Source: Streptomyces sp. S465 (lineage in GTDB: Bacteria > Actinomycetota > Actinomycetes > Streptomycetales > Streptomycetaceae). From it: 64,000 nucleotides of DNA. The position numbers were made by a program, and so were the translations under genes. The stretch's first letter is position 1; every line of letters starts with the position of its first letter. Shown piece after piece: positions 17,048-26,043 of this stretch. The notes under the pieces are model-generated. The model had not been told where the DNA came from and searched no databases. It saw only the letters and a program-made list of their open reading frames with translations. The stretch is taken from contig NZ_CP114036.1 in assembly GCF_026898115.1 (NCBI RefSeq), positions 7,310,001-7,374,000 on the forward strand, given 5' to 3'.

Positions 17048-18226
17048 TCAGTGGTCCGCCGCTCGGCGGTCGGTGACCGGGGTCATGTCGCAGTCGGCGA
17101 GGAAGCGGCGCAGCCCGTCGTCCACGGACAGGTCGATCGCCGCCCCCTCCGCCCCGAGGTCGAGCAGCCGGCCCAGCACGGCGGCCGCCCGCCGTCCGCT
17201 GACACCGGCCGCCATGGCGGGGTTCCGCTCCAGCGGCACATTCAGATCCACCAGCCGGACCACGATGTCGTCACGCTGGAAGATGGTGCTGCTCAGCAGG
17301 GTCCTGGCGGTCTGCTCCGCGGCCACCTCCCGGTTCACCGCCAGCTCGTCCTGGCGCGCCAGCAAGCTGGCCACCGCGGGTCCGCAGCCGGCCTTGACCG
17401 GGTAGAGCAGGGCGTGCCGGTGGACGTCCCCGGTGGGGCGCGGCCCGGCGGCCGTCATGTGGTGGACCACCGGGAGGGAGGCGCGGGCGAAGAACTCCCG
17501 CGCCGAGGCGGGGTCGTCGAGGTTGCGGTCCTCCTCCAGATACGGGTTGATGGCCTCCTCGACCGCCCTGATCTCCGGCTGCCGGGCCACGAACCGCAGC
17601 GCCGCGGTCAGATCCCCCTTGATCTCCACCGCCCGCACCACACGGTTGCCCCCCATGAACACGGAGGTGCGGACGAGCTCGGTGGTCTCGTCGACCCGCG
17701 CCTGGGGCGAGGCGTAATCGGCGAGGATCTTGGCGACGGCGTCCTCGCTGCCGGGCTGCACCGTGAAGGTGAGCGCCTGCCGGACCAGCCCGTCGCCGAC
17801 CCGCAGCGCGGCCTCCACTCCACGGGTGGTGACATCGACCGGCGCCGATCCGGCGGTCAGCGTCTCCCGCAGGATGCTGAACCGCAGCGAGCGGGTGTCC
17901 TCCACGCATCCGTGGAAGGGCTTGACCATCTCCCGGTGCGCGGGGCTGTCCACCCAGGCCAGGAACGGAGGGGCGCTTTCCCACTCGCTGGTGATCAGCC
18001 ATTGCGAGGGGTTCTCGATCGACTGGCACAGCTGGTCGCTGATGTGCCCGGGTACCGCGGCCACCTGCTGCGACAGCTGATCGTAGGCACGCAGAAAGCG
18101 CTGCTCGGCACCGCTGTTGACCTGCACCAGCAACACGACGCGCAACCTGGTGTCGGTGAGAGCGGATTCCACGGTCGTCGGTGTCTGATCCGCCGTGGTA
18201 TCCGGCATCTCGGACAGGGTGCTCAT
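17048..18226 (-). CDS. whiE-ORFI: Spore pigment WhiE ORFI protein (SchA/CurD-like)
   Basis: This 392-residue protein is homologous to WhiE ORFI/SchA/CurD. The N-terminal third resembles an antibiotic-biosynthesis monooxygenase (ABM) ferredoxin-like domain (VVLLVQVNSGAEQRFLRAYDQL, WLITSEWESAPPFLAWV). The remainder is the SchA/CurD-like part (GDVHRHALLYPVKAGCGPAVA). A further ABM-like stretch lies near residues 150-230. The exact role in pigment formation or targeting is unknown. AAGGAG precedes ATG at 18226. It is the first gene of the leftward operon. Confidence 0.92.
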   Translation of the reverse strand: MSTLSEMPDTTADQTPTTVESALTDTRLRVVLLVQVNSGAEQRFLRAYDQLSQQVAAVPGHISDQLCQSIENPSQWLITSEWESAPPFLAWVDSPAHREMVKPFHGCVEDTRSLRFSILRETLTAGSAPVDVTTRGVEAALRVGDGLVRQALTFTVQPGSEDAVAKILADYASPQARVDETTELVRTSVFMGGNRVVRAVEIKGDLTAALRFVARQPEIRAVEEAINPYLEEDRNLDDPASAREFFARASLPVVHHMTAAGPRPTGDVHRHALLYPVKAGCGPAVASLLARQDELAVNREVAAEQTARTLLSSTIFQRDDIVVRLVDLNVPLERNPAMAAGVSGRRAAAVLGRLLDLGAEGAAIDLSVDDGLRRFLADCDMTPVTDRRAADH

Positions 18227-18391
18227 ATTCCACTCCTTATGTCGCGGGCGGGTCCTTCCGGGCATCGAGGACACCCGCCCGTTAGACGATCGTGGAGTGC
18301 TCCCACCAATGGCGCGAGATATGTGAGCCATCCGAGCGAACGCCTGGTCAGCGCATCGGAAGGGCCCGGAGGCACCGGGCATAGCAGCACA
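18227..18391. promoter_or_regulatory. Divergent whiE promoter region with inverted repeat
   Basis: The 165 bp between the ORFI and ORFVIII starts must contain both whiE promoters; in S. coelicolor the two are developmentally controlled. An 8-bp inverted repeat, GGGCGGGT (18246-18253) and ACCCGCCC (18273-18280), lies 20-54 bp upstream of the ORFI start, in its leader or at an operator position. I did not find boxes good enough to name the sigma factor. Confidence 0.6.
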
Positions 18392-20029
18392 ATGAACCGT
18401 CTTGCCGACAATGCTGAGCGTGTGCCCGTCCTCATCGCGGGCGGCTCCCTGGTGGGCCTGTCCGCCTCACTGTTCCTGGGCCGACTGGGGATCGGTCATC
18501 TGCTGGTCGAGAAACACCCGCGCACCTCGCACCACCCGCGCGGACGGGGGAACAACATTCGCACGATGGAGCTGTTCCGCACCGCCGGAGTGGAGCCCGC
18601 GATCCGCGAGGCCGCGTCCGTCCTGGCCGACAACCACGGAATCCTCCAGACGCCGTCCCTCACCGGTACGGAGGGCAACTGGCTCTTCCGGGAACTGGAC
18701 CCGGACGGCAGAGCCGCCCGGATCAGCCCCTCCGGATGGTGCCTGTGCAGCCAGAACGACCTGGAGCCGGTGCTGCTGGGCGCCACCCGGGGACTCGGTG
18801 GCGAGGTGCGGTTCTCCACCGAGCTGATCTCCTTCGAGCAGGACGCGGACGGGGTCACCGCCGTGCTCCTGGACCGCAGGTCCGAGCGGCGCTCCACGGT
18901 CCGCGCCGACTACCTCATCGCCGCCGACGGCCCGCGCAGCCCGGTGCGCCGGGCGCTCGGCATCGGGCAGAGCGGACGCGGCGAGCTCTTCCACAACGTG
19001 TCCATCACCTTCCGCGCCAAGCGGCTCGCGGACGCGGTCGGGGACCGCCACTTCATCGCCTGCTACCTCACCAACCCGGAGGCCGACGGGGCCCTGCTGC
19101 CCGTCGACAACCAGGAGCAGTGGGTCTTCCACGCCCCCTGGCACCCCGAGCACGGCGAGCCGCTGGAGGCGTTCACCGACGAGCGCTGCGCCCAGCACAT
19201 CCGCACCGCCGTCGGCATGCCCGACCTGGAGGTCGAGGTCACCGGAAAGGCACCCTGGCACGCCGCCGAGCGGGTGGCGGACCAGTACTCCGACGGCCGG
19301 GTCTTCCTCGCCGGGGACTCCGCGCACGAGATGTCCCCCACCGGCGCCTTCGGCTCCAACACCGGTATCCAGGACGCCCACAACCTGGCGTGGAAGATCG
19401 CCGCCGTGCTCGGCGGCTGGGCCGGCCCCGGCCTGCTGGAGACCTACGGCACGGAGCGGCGGCCGGTCGCCCAGGCCACCAGCGCCCGCGCCGCCGCCCG
19501 TTCGGCCGAGCACAGCCACCCCGGCTACTCGGCACCGGCCACCGAGGGCCCGCAGAGCAATGTCATGGCCGTCGCCATGGGCTACCGCTATGTGCGGGGC
19601 GCGGTCGTCGGCACCGACCCCACCGCCCCCTGCGTGCCCGAACGCTTCAGGGTCTCGGCCGAACCCGGCAACCGCGCCCCCCATATGTGGGTCCACCGCT
19701 GCGGTGTGCGGCTGTCCACCCTCGATCTGTACGAGCGCACCTGTGTGCTGCTCACCGGGCCGGGCGGTGCCTCCTGGTACGAGGCGGGCCACCGCACCGC
19801 CGACGCCCTCGGGGTGCCGCTGGACTGCTACCGGGTGGGCGAAGGACCGGACCACGAACTCGCCCCCGAACCGGGCGCGGACTGGGCCGAACTCCACGGC
19901 ACCGCCCCCGACGGAGCGGTCCTCGTCCGCCCCGACGGCTTCGTCGCCTGGCGCGCGGAACGCTCGGTGCCGGACCCGGAAGCGGCGTTGACGCGAGCCC
20001 TGCGAGAAGTACTGCACCTCACCCGCTGA
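18392..20029 (+). CDS. whiE-ORFVIII: FAD-dependent polyketide hydroxylase (WhiE ORFVIII)
   Basis: This 545-residue class A flavin monooxygenase has the FAD-binding GGSLVGLSASLFLGRLG near residue 17, the middle motif DYLIAADGPRSPVRRALG and the late FAD motif GRVFLAGDSAHEMSPTGAFG. The C-terminal domain is the thioredoxin-like extension of large aromatic hydroxylases. It hydroxylates the pigment polyketide and, in S. coelicolor, changes spore colour. It is transcribed divergently from the other whiE genes. No strong ribosome-binding site precedes ATG at 18392, so initiation may be weak or leaderless. Confidence 0.93.
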   Translation: MNRLADNAERVPVLIAGGSLVGLSASLFLGRLGIGHLLVEKHPRTSHHPRGRGNNIRTMELFRTAGVEPAIREAASVLADNHGILQTPSLTGTEGNWLFRELDPDGRAARISPSGWCLCSQNDLEPVLLGATRGLGGEVRFSTELISFEQDADGVTAVLLDRRSERRSTVRADYLIAADGPRSPVRRALGIGQSGRGELFHNVSITFRAKRLADAVGDRHFIACYLTNPEADGALLPVDNQEQWVFHAPWHPEHGEPLEAFTDERCAQHIRTAVGMPDLEVEVTGKAPWHAAERVADQYSDGRVFLAGDSAHEMSPTGAFGSNTGIQDAHNLAWKIAAVLGGWAGPGLLETYGTERRPVAQATSARAAARSAEHSHPGYSAPATEGPQSNVMAVAMGYRYVRGAVVGTDPTAPCVPERFRVSAEPGNRAPHMWVHRCGVRLSTLDLYERTCVLLTGPGGASWYEAGHRTADALGVPLDCYRVGEGPDHELAPEPGADWAELHGTAPDGAVLVRPDGFVAWRAERSVPDPEAALTRALREVLHLTR

Positions 20030-20159
20030 CGTCCGTTCCCCGGCCCCGCCGCCCCCGCGGGAGCGCTGCCGCGGTCACCGACCGGGCACGTGACTGAGCC
20101 CCGCGGCCCGCCGACCCCGCGGGGGAGCCGTGTTAGGTGTCGGGAGGGGAGGTTCGGCA

Positions 20160-20700
20160 GTGAGCGTGACCGGCGGGCCACCCGGGCCACCGGCGCCAGC
20201 CGGGCCAGTCGGGCCAGTCGGGCCAGCCGCGTGGGCCGGGTCGGTCGGGCCGGCCGGGCCGCCCGAGCCACCCGGGCCACCGGCGCCAGCCGGGCCAGTC
20301 GCGTGGGCCGGGTCGGTCGGACCAGCCGGGCCAGCCGCGTCGGCTGCGTCGGCCGGGCCACCGGGCCAGCCGGGCCAGTCGCGCCAGCCGGGCCAGTCGC
20401 GCCAGCCGGGCCAGTCGCGTGGGCCGGGTCGGTCGGGCCACCCGAGCCACCGGGGCCAGCCGGGCCAGTCGCGCCAGCCGGGCCAGCCGCGTGGGCCGGG
20501 TCGGTCGGGTCAGCCGGGCCACCCGGATCACCCGAGCCACCGGGGCCGGGCCAGTCGCGCCAGCCGGGCCAGTCGCGTGGGCCGGGTCCGTCGGGCCGGC
20601 CGGGCTGGCCGCGTCGGCTGCGTCGGCCGGGCCGGCCGGGCCACGACGGGTCGGCCGCCCCGGCCGGTGGTCGGAGGCCGGCGACGTGGCCGGGGCGGGG
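20160..20700. repeat. GC-rich minisatellite of GGGCCAGCC/GGGCCAGTC-type units
   Basis: About 540 bp is composed almost entirely of reiterated 9-10 bp pieces (GGGCCAGCC, GGGCCAGTC, CGCGTGGGCCGGGTCGGTC) arranged in larger imperfect blocks. Open frames on both strands (PGQSRQPGQSR-like and WPGWP-like) are by-products of the repeat. It fills the interval between the convergent ORFVIII and DedA genes. Confidence 0.8.
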
Positions 20701-20731
20701 GCCGCGGGGGCTCCCGCCCCGGCCGTCGGGG

Positions 20732-21403
20732 TCAGCCCGGCGCCTCGCTGTGGGCGTCGCCGGTGGTGCGGCGGCGCAGCCGCCGCCACAGTCCGGGGGC
20801 CGTACTGATCACCACCGTCAGCACCACGGCCGCCGCCACCCCCTCCCACGGCTGGGGGAAGAGCGAGCCGCCCAGGATTCCGATCAGCTGATACGTCACC
20901 GCCCAGGCCAGCGCCGCGGGCCCGGCACCGCGCGCGAACCTGCGCAGTGGCCAGCGCGCCAGCAGACAGGCCAGCATCACCGGTATCCGCCCCGCCGGGA
21001 TCAGCCGGGACAGCACCAGGACCGCCACCCCGTGCTCGTTCAGCCGGTCCCGCGCCTGGTCCAGCCGCTCCGGCGCCGCGTGGTCGTGGATCCGCTCCAG
21101 CCACCGCGAGCCGTTCTTCGAGCGCACTCCGCGCCGCCCGAGCCAGTACAGCATCACGTCCCCGCAGAAGGCCGCCAGCGCGGCCACCGCGAAGACCACC
21201 AGCAGCGACAGCGGGGGAGCGGTCTGGTGGATGGCGACCACCGCCGCCGAGGAGACCACCGCCCCGGTGGGCACCACCGGCACCAGCGAGCCGAGCACCA
21301 CCAGCAGGAACAGCGAGGGATACCCCACCGCCTGCTGGGTCGACTCGGACGGCACACTGCGCGCCAAATCCGCCACGTCCGCCAGGTCCGCCAAAGCCCC
21401 CAT
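20732..21403 (-). CDS. DedA/SNARE-associated family membrane protein
   Basis: This 223-residue integral membrane protein has four to five hydrophobic segments: FLLVVLGSLVPVVPTGAVVSS, LSLLVVFAVAALAAFCGDVMLYWLG, a re-entrant-type segment SRLIPAGRIPVMLACLLAR, and a C-terminal helix. The SRLIPAGRIP stretch matches the DedA signature region. DedA proteins act as phospholipid or undecaprenyl-phosphate transporters or flippases. Its ATG at 21403 shares a base with the stop of the upstream metallo-hydrolase gene, so the two are translationally coupled. Confidence 0.85.
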   Translation of the reverse strand: MGALADLADVADLARSVPSESTQQAVGYPSLFLLVVLGSLVPVVPTGAVVSSAAVVAIHQTAPPLSLLVVFAVAALAAFCGDVMLYWLGRRGVRSKNGSRWLERIHDHAAPERLDQARDRLNEHGVAVLVLSRLIPAGRIPVMLACLLARWPLRRFARGAGPAALAWAVTYQLIGILGGSLFPQPWEGVAAAVVLTVVISTAPGLWRRLRRRTTGDAHSEAPG

Positions 21404-22185
21404 CACCTGGCGGGCTCCAGCCGAACGCACTCCCCGTGCCCCAGCCGGTGCACCACCGCGTCGGGGGCCAGCCGCCCGGCGTGGCGTACGAAGTCGTCGC
21501 CCGGGGCGTGGAATTCATGCGGCCGGATCGCGTCCATCCCGATCGGCCAGTACGTCCCGTAGTGCACCGGCACCGCGCAGCGCGCCCCCAGCCACGCCAG
21601 CGCCTGTGCCGCGCGGCCCGGGTCGAGATGGCCGTGGCCGAGGTACGGTCCCCAGCCGCCCACCGGCAGCAGCGCCACCTCGCACGGGCCCACCGCCTCC
21701 GCCATCCGGTCGAACAGCCCGGTGTCCCCGGCGAAGTACGTGGTCGACTCGCCGGTCAGCACATAGCCCAGCGCGGGCACCCGGCTCGGCCCGTACGGCA
21801 GCCGCCGTCCGTCGTGCGCGGCCGGTACGGCCCGGATGCGCACCTCGCCGACCGTGCACACGTCCCCCGGGGCCATCTCCGTCACCCGCAGCCCGCGCGC
21901 CGCCACCACCCGCCGGAGTCCGGGCACCGCACGCCCGGCCCCGCGCGGCACCACCAGCCGGGTGCCGGGCGCCAGTTTGGCCAGCGAGCCGAGGTGCAGA
22001 TGGTCGGCGTGCAGATGGGAGACCAGGGCCACGTCGGCCACCGCCGCGGCGGCCGGCGGTACCGGCCCCCGGCGCCGCCGCAGATGGGCCAGGCGCCGTA
22101 CGAAGAGCGGATCGGTCAGCACCCGCACCCCGGAGTCCCGCACGGTCGCGGTGGCGTGCCCCCACCACGTGATCTCCACCGACAT
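21403..22185 (-). CDS. Metallo-beta-lactamase-fold hydrolase (UlaG-like)
   Basis: This 260-residue enzyme has WWGHATATVRDSG at the N-terminus, the metal motif SHLHADHLHLGS, PAAHDGRR, YFAGDTGLFDRM and a late VPVHYGTYWP. It belongs to the UlaG/NAPE-PLD-like branch, as does the 7.2-kb gene, but lacks the long N-terminal extension. The substrate is unknown. Coupling to DedA suggests a membrane-lipid or envelope substrate, which is inference only. The start at 22185 follows GGAGGCGGGAG. Confidence 0.88.
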   Translation of the reverse strand: MSVEITWWGHATATVRDSGVRVLTDPLFVRRLAHLRRRRGPVPPAAAAVADVALVSHLHADHLHLGSLAKLAPGTRLVVPRGAGRAVPGLRRVVAARGLRVTEMAPGDVCTVGEVRIRAVPAAHDGRRLPYGPSRVPALGYVLTGESTTYFAGDTGLFDRMAEAVGPCEVALLPVGGWGPYLGHGHLDPGRAAQALAWLGARCAVPVHYGTYWPIGMDAIRPHEFHAPGDDFVRHAGRLAPDAVVHRLGHGECVRLEPAR

Positions 22186-22388
22186 CTCCCGCCTCCGTCC
22201 CTCGGGCCGTCCAACCGATCCTCTCACCCCACCGGGCGGACCCGGCCGGGCGGCCCGGCGGGGTGGAAATTCCATGGACCGGCGGGCGGCGCGTACGCCA
22301 CGATGACCGGTGGCCCAGCCGCCGCTGCTGCCCGCCGACGGTGAACCCCTTCAGCGGGACCGGGCGCGACAGAAAGCGAAGCATCCGT

Positions 22389-23414
22389 ATGAGCCGTGCG
22401 CTGCACCGGCGCGCCGTCGTCGCCGACGCCCACAACGATCTGCTGATAGCCGTCACCGCCCGCCCGCCGCACCGCTGGGCCGGCTACTTCCGGGAGCGCT
22501 GGCTGCCCCAGCTGCGCGAGGGCGGGGTGGACCTCCAGGTGCTGCCGGTCTTCATCGACGACCGGTTCCGCCCCGAGGGCGCGCTGCGCGAGACGCTGCG
22601 GATGATCGAGTGCGCCCACACCCTCGCCGAGGGCAACGCCGATGAGGTACGGCTGTGTCTGGACGGCGACGACATCGACGCCGCGCTCGCCGAGGGCCGG
22701 ATCGCGCTGGTGCTGGCGCTGGAGAGCGCCCCCGGGCTGGACGCCGATGTGGAGCTGTTCTCCACCGTGCACCGCCTCGGGGTACGCATCGCCTCGATCG
22801 CCCACTGGGGCCGTACCGCCCTGGCCGACGGCAGTGGTGAGGACGCCACCGGGAGCCGGCTCACCGAGGCCGGGGTCCGGGCGCTGCGCGAGATGGAGCG
22901 TCTGGGCATCCTCTTCGACGTCTCCCACCTGGGCGCCTCCGGGGTGGCCCATGTCCTGGAGCTGGCCACCCGTCCCGTGCTGGCCACCCACTCCTCCGCC
23001 CGCGCGCTGCTGGACCATCACCGCAACCTCACCGACGAGCAGTTGCGCGGGATCGCCGCGACCGGCGGCCTGGTGTGCGTCAACTTCCTCGGCGAGTTCC
23101 TGGCCACCGACCAGGCCGACCGCACGGTGGACCGGCTGGCCGACCACATCCTCCACATCGCGGAGGTCATCGGCGTCGACCGGGTGGGTCTCGGCCCGGA
23201 CTTCATCAAGGAGGTCAGCGATGACACCACCCCGCCCTGCTGCGAGGACGTCGAGTACGCCCGGCTGCTGGTCCCCGGCCTCGAAGGCCCCCGCGGACTG
23301 CCTCTGGTGACCGAGGCGCTGATCCGCGGGGGCCTTCCGGAGGCAGACGTCGAGAAGATCGTCGGCGGCAATGTGCTGGAACTCTTCCGCAAGGAACTGG
23401 GACGCCCCCGTTGA
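22389..23414 (+). CDS. Membrane dipeptidase family (peptidase M19)
   Basis: This 341-residue renal-dipeptidase-like zinc hydrolase has VVADAHNDLL (HxD zinc ligands), LVLALESAPGLD with the bridging Glu, SIAHWGRT, ILFDVSHLG, VLATHSSARALL and GLGPDF. These motifs appear in M19 order along a TIM barrel. Members hydrolyse dipeptides, including D-amino-acid ones; the preferred substrate is not evident. The ATG at 22389 has only a weak upstream GCGAAG. No signal peptide is seen, so it is probably cytoplasmic. Confidence 0.92.
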   Translation: MSRALHRRAVVADAHNDLLIAVTARPPHRWAGYFRERWLPQLREGGVDLQVLPVFIDDRFRPEGALRETLRMIECAHTLAEGNADEVRLCLDGDDIDAALAEGRIALVLALESAPGLDADVELFSTVHRLGVRIASIAHWGRTALADGSGEDATGSRLTEAGVRALREMERLGILFDVSHLGASGVAHVLELATRPVLATHSSARALLDHHRNLTDEQLRGIAATGGLVCVNFLGEFLATDQADRTVDRLADHILHIAEVIGVDRVGLGPDFIKEVSDDTTPPCCEDVEYARLLVPGLEGPRGLPLVTEALIRGGLPEADVEKIVGGNVLELFRKELGRPR

Positions 23415-23454
23415 CACCCCTTTCCCGACCGGCCCGAAGGGCGGTGCCACACAG

Positions 23455-23978
23455 GCCGGTGGCGGGGGCGGTGAATCACCGGCCGGTGGGGGCGGTGAGC
23501 CCATCGGCCGGCGGCGGGGATGGTGCCCTACGGCCCGTTGGCGGGGGCGGTGGACTACCGCCCGGCGGCGGGGTGGTGAGCCACCGCCCGGCAGCGGGGG
23601 CGGTGAATCACCGCCGGAGGCGGAGGCGGTGAGCCACCGGCCGGAGGTGGGGATGGTGCCTCACGGCCCGTTGGCGGGGGCGGTGAGGCACCGCCCGGTG
23701 GCGGGACGGTGCCCTACGGCCCGACATGCGGGGGCGGTGGACTACCGCCCGGCGGCGGGGTGGTGAGCCACCGCCCGGCAGCGGGGGCGGTGAATCACCG
23801 CCGGAGGCGGAGGCGGTGAGCCACCGGCCGGTGGCGGGGATGGTGCCCTACGGCCCGGCGGCGGGGTGGTGAGCCACCGCTTGGCAGCGGGGGCGGTGAA
23901 TCACCGGCCGGTGGGGGCGGTGAGCCACCGGCCGGTGGCGGGGATGGTGCCTCACCGCCCGGCCGCGGGGACGGTGAA
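23455..23978. repeat. Array of about 20 palindromic hairpin units, about 26 bp each
   Basis: The stretch is a tandem series of units built as GGCGG-TGANNC-ACCGCC flanked by GGCGGGG. Many are near-perfect palindromes, such as GGCGGTGAATCACCGCC (around 23598 and 23788) and GGTGAGCCACC (around 23575, 23627, 23765 and 23813). A higher-order direct duplication of about 188 bp is visible (GTGCCCTACGGCCCG at about 23522 and 23710). It lies between the convergent dipeptidase and alpha/beta-hydrolase genes. Open frames in it are repeat by-products. Confidence 0.85.
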
Positions 23979-24761
23979 CTATCGTCCGGCGGCGGCCAGG
24001 AAGGCGTCGATCGCGGCGAAGGTGGCCTGCGGTGCCTCCCGGGCGGGGAGGTGGCCCGCGTCCCGGATCAGTTCGAAGCGCGCCCCGGGGATGGCGGCGG
24101 CGTACGCGCGCCCGAAGTCGGGCGTGACGACCGTGTCGTTCTCCCCCCATACCGCGAGGGCGGGCACCTTCACCCGGGCGAGCCGGTGCAGCAGCTTCGG
24201 ATCGGACAGCGACGGCCCGGTGTAGGCCAGCATCGTCCGGATGGCCTCGGGCGAGGGGCCCCGGGGCGGTTCCGGTGCGCCGGAGCCCTGCCCGGTCGGC
24301 GGGGCAGCCGGAGCAGCCGGGGCAGGCGAACCAGGCGGGGCGGTGGGAATCCGCACCTCGTGCCCCTCGACCCGCGGTCCGATGGCGTCCACGATGATCA
24401 GGGCGCCGATGCGCCGGCCCCGGTCGCGCACGGTCATCTCGGAGGCGATCCAGCCGCCGAAGGAGCTGCCCAGGACGACGACATCGCTCACGTCGCGGTC
24501 GTCCAGCAGCTCCAGATAGGTCTCGGCGAGGTCGCCGACCCCGGAGAACCACTCGGGCCGCGGGGTGCCGTCCCAGCCCGGGTGGGTCGGCGCCAGCACC
24601 CGGGAGGTGGCGGCGAAGTGGTCCACGACCCCGGTCATGGTGACGGGGCCGCCACCGCCGTGCAGGACGACCACGGGCCGGCCGGCGCCCACGTCCCGCA
24701 CCGTCAGGGGGAGGCCAGGGTAGGGCTCGATGGTGAATCCCGTGGTCTGCTGGCTGGTCAT
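23979..24761 (-). CDS. Alpha/beta-hydrolase
   Basis: This 260-residue hydrolase has the oxyanion segment VVLHGGGGP, nucleophile elbow LGSSFGGW (Ser near residue 96), acid-region WGENDTVVTPD and late histidine RDAGHLPARE. A Pro/Ala-rich insert (about residues 140-170) interrupts the lid region. It overlaps the monooxygenase gene by ATGA and must be co-translated with it. As a pair, an oxygenase and a C-C or ester hydrolase could degrade or detoxify a ring compound; this is inferred from order. Confidence 0.88.
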   Translation of the reverse strand: MTSQQTTGFTIEPYPGLPLTVRDVGAGRPVVVLHGGGGPVTMTGVVDHFAATSRVLAPTHPGWDGTPRPEWFSGVGDLAETYLELLDDRDVSDVVVLGSSFGGWIASEMTVRDRGRRIGALIIVDAIGPRVEGHEVRIPTAPPGSPAPAAPAAPPTGQGSGAPEPPRGPSPEAIRTMLAYTGPSLSDPKLLHRLARVKVPALAVWGENDTVVTPDFGRAYAAAIPGARFELIRDAGHLPAREAPQATFAAIDAFLAAAGR

Positions 24762-25921
24762 CGGGCCGCACCCCCCGAGGTGACCGCGGTGAAGGCGTCC
24801 CGTGCGGTGCGCAGACCGTCCGGGCCGAAGAAGCCGGTGAGGTGCTCGGCCGACAGCGCGGCCGCCTCTTCGGCGCGCGGGAACATGGGTGTCTCGTAGG
24901 CGTTCAGGGCTGTCTCCAGGTCGTCGTGGGTGGCGAGGGCGAGGGCGAGTTCCGCGCCGTCGAGCATGGCGAGGTTGGCGCCCGCTCCCGCGAAGGGGGA
25001 CATCAGATGGGCGGCGTCGCCCAGGAGCGTGACGCCGGGCACCCGGTCCCAGCGGTGGCCGATGGGCAGGGCGTGGATGGGCCGGGGGACGAGGGGGCCG
25101 TCGATGTGGGCGATCAGCGCGCGCAGTCCCTCGTCCCAGTCGGGGAAGAGGTCCAGGAGCCGCTTCTTGGACGCTGCCGGGTCCGCCGGGTCGATGAGGC
25201 CCGAACGGCTCCACTCCTCCGGCACCTTGACCGCGCTGTAGACGCGGATGCGGTCGCCGCCGTTGCGCTGGGCCGTCAGCCCCCTCTCGTCGGCCAGGGC
25301 GAACATCATGCCCTGTCCGACGAGTTCGGCGATGGCCGGGTGCCGGGTGCCGACGTCGCGCAGCAGACCGTCCACGAACGACAGGCCGGAGTAGACCGGG
25401 TCGGCGTCGGACAGCAGGGTCCGCACCCGGGACCACGCCCCGTCCGCGCCGACCAGCAGATCCGTCTCCATGGTGCGGCCGTCGGACAGGGTGAGCGTGG
25501 GCCGCCCGGCCGCCCCCATGGCGACCGTCCGCACCTTGTGGCCCCAGCGGACGGTGCCCTCGGGCAGCGAGCCCAGCAGCAGGTTCCGCAGTGCGCTGCG
25601 GTCGATCTCGGGGCGTTCGTCGCCCTCGCCCGGTTCCGGCGGGGGGATGCGCAGGCCGACGGTGGCGTCCTTGTCGAGCAGGCGCAGCTCCCCGCCCTCG
25701 GGGCGGCTCAGCGGCCGGAACTCCTCGAGGAGTCCGGCGAGCAGCAGCGCGCGCTGGCCGGACTCCCGGTCCAGGTCCAGCGTGCCGCCCTGGTCGCGTG
25801 CGGTCGGCGACGCGTCTCCTTCGTAGACGGTCGAGGCGATGCCGTGCACGTGCAGGACGCGCGCCAGCGTCAGCCCTCCCAACCCCGCGCCCACGATGGC
25901 GATTCGGCGTTCTCCGGACAT
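24758..25921 (-). CDS. FAD-dependent monooxygenase, TetX-like
   Basis: This 387-residue class A flavoprotein has IAIVGAGLGGLTLARVL at the N-terminus, QGGTLDLDRESGQRAL (closely resembling the TetX substrate/FAD region), LLVGADGAWSRVR and GVTLLGDAAHLMSPFAGAGAN. TetX enzymes hydroxylate and inactivate tetracyclines; other relatives act on other aromatic compounds, so drug inactivation is a possibility, not a conclusion. AAGGAGG precedes ATG at 25921. It is controlled from the operator array at 25981-26024, shared with the divergent TetR gene. Confidence 0.9.
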   Translation of the reverse strand: MSGERRIAIVGAGLGGLTLARVLHVHGIASTVYEGDASPTARDQGGTLDLDRESGQRALLLAGLLEEFRPLSRPEGGELRLLDKDATVGLRIPPPEPGEGDERPEIDRSALRNLLLGSLPEGTVRWGHKVRTVAMGAAGRPTLTLSDGRTMETDLLVGADGAWSRVRTLLSDADPVYSGLSFVDGLLRDVGTRHPAIAELVGQGMMFALADERGLTAQRNGGDRIRVYSAVKVPEEWSRSGLIDPADPAASKKRLLDLFPDWDEGLRALIAHIDGPLVPRPIHALPIGHRWDRVPGVTLLGDAAHLMSPFAGAGANLAMLDGAELALALATHDDLETALNAYETPMFPRAEEAAALSAEHLTGFFGPDGLRTARDAFTAVTSGGAAR

Positions 25922-25980
25922 GGTGGTGCCTCCTTGGCTCGGCGGCGCCGGTGCGCTGCGGACGACAGGAGAGTAGGGCG

Positions 25981-26024
25981 ACGAACGCGTTCGTGGCAAA
26001 CGCGTTCGTTACGAACGTGTTCGT
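25981..26024. promoter_or_regulatory. Three palindromic operators on a 15-bp pitch between TetR and monooxygenase genes
   Basis: Site 1 is the perfect 14-bp palindrome ACGAACGCGTTCGT (25981-25994). Site 2 has core AACGCGTT centred at 26002/26003. Site 3 is ACGAACGTGTTCGT (26011-26024). Centres are exactly 15 bp apart. Leftward, TTGCCA and TACTCT (25972-25977) flank site 1 like -35/-10 boxes at 18-bp spacing, so binding at site 1 would block the monooxygenase promoter. Rightward, TACGAT (26032-26037) lies just before the TetR ATG. Confidence 0.85.
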
Positions 26025-26043
26025 CAACGGGTACGATGACCCC

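Noticed and set aside
16580..18391. Possible 600-residue N-terminal extension of the whiE hydroxylase
   Set aside because: The frame upstream of 18392 is antisense to ORFI and the cupin gene, while the hydroxylase family begins at the FAD motif just after 18392.
20130..20891. Collagen-like or PGQ-repeat proteins in the minisatellite
   Set aside because: Both strands and several frames stay open because the repeat lacks stops; no start signal or secretion signal supports a gene.
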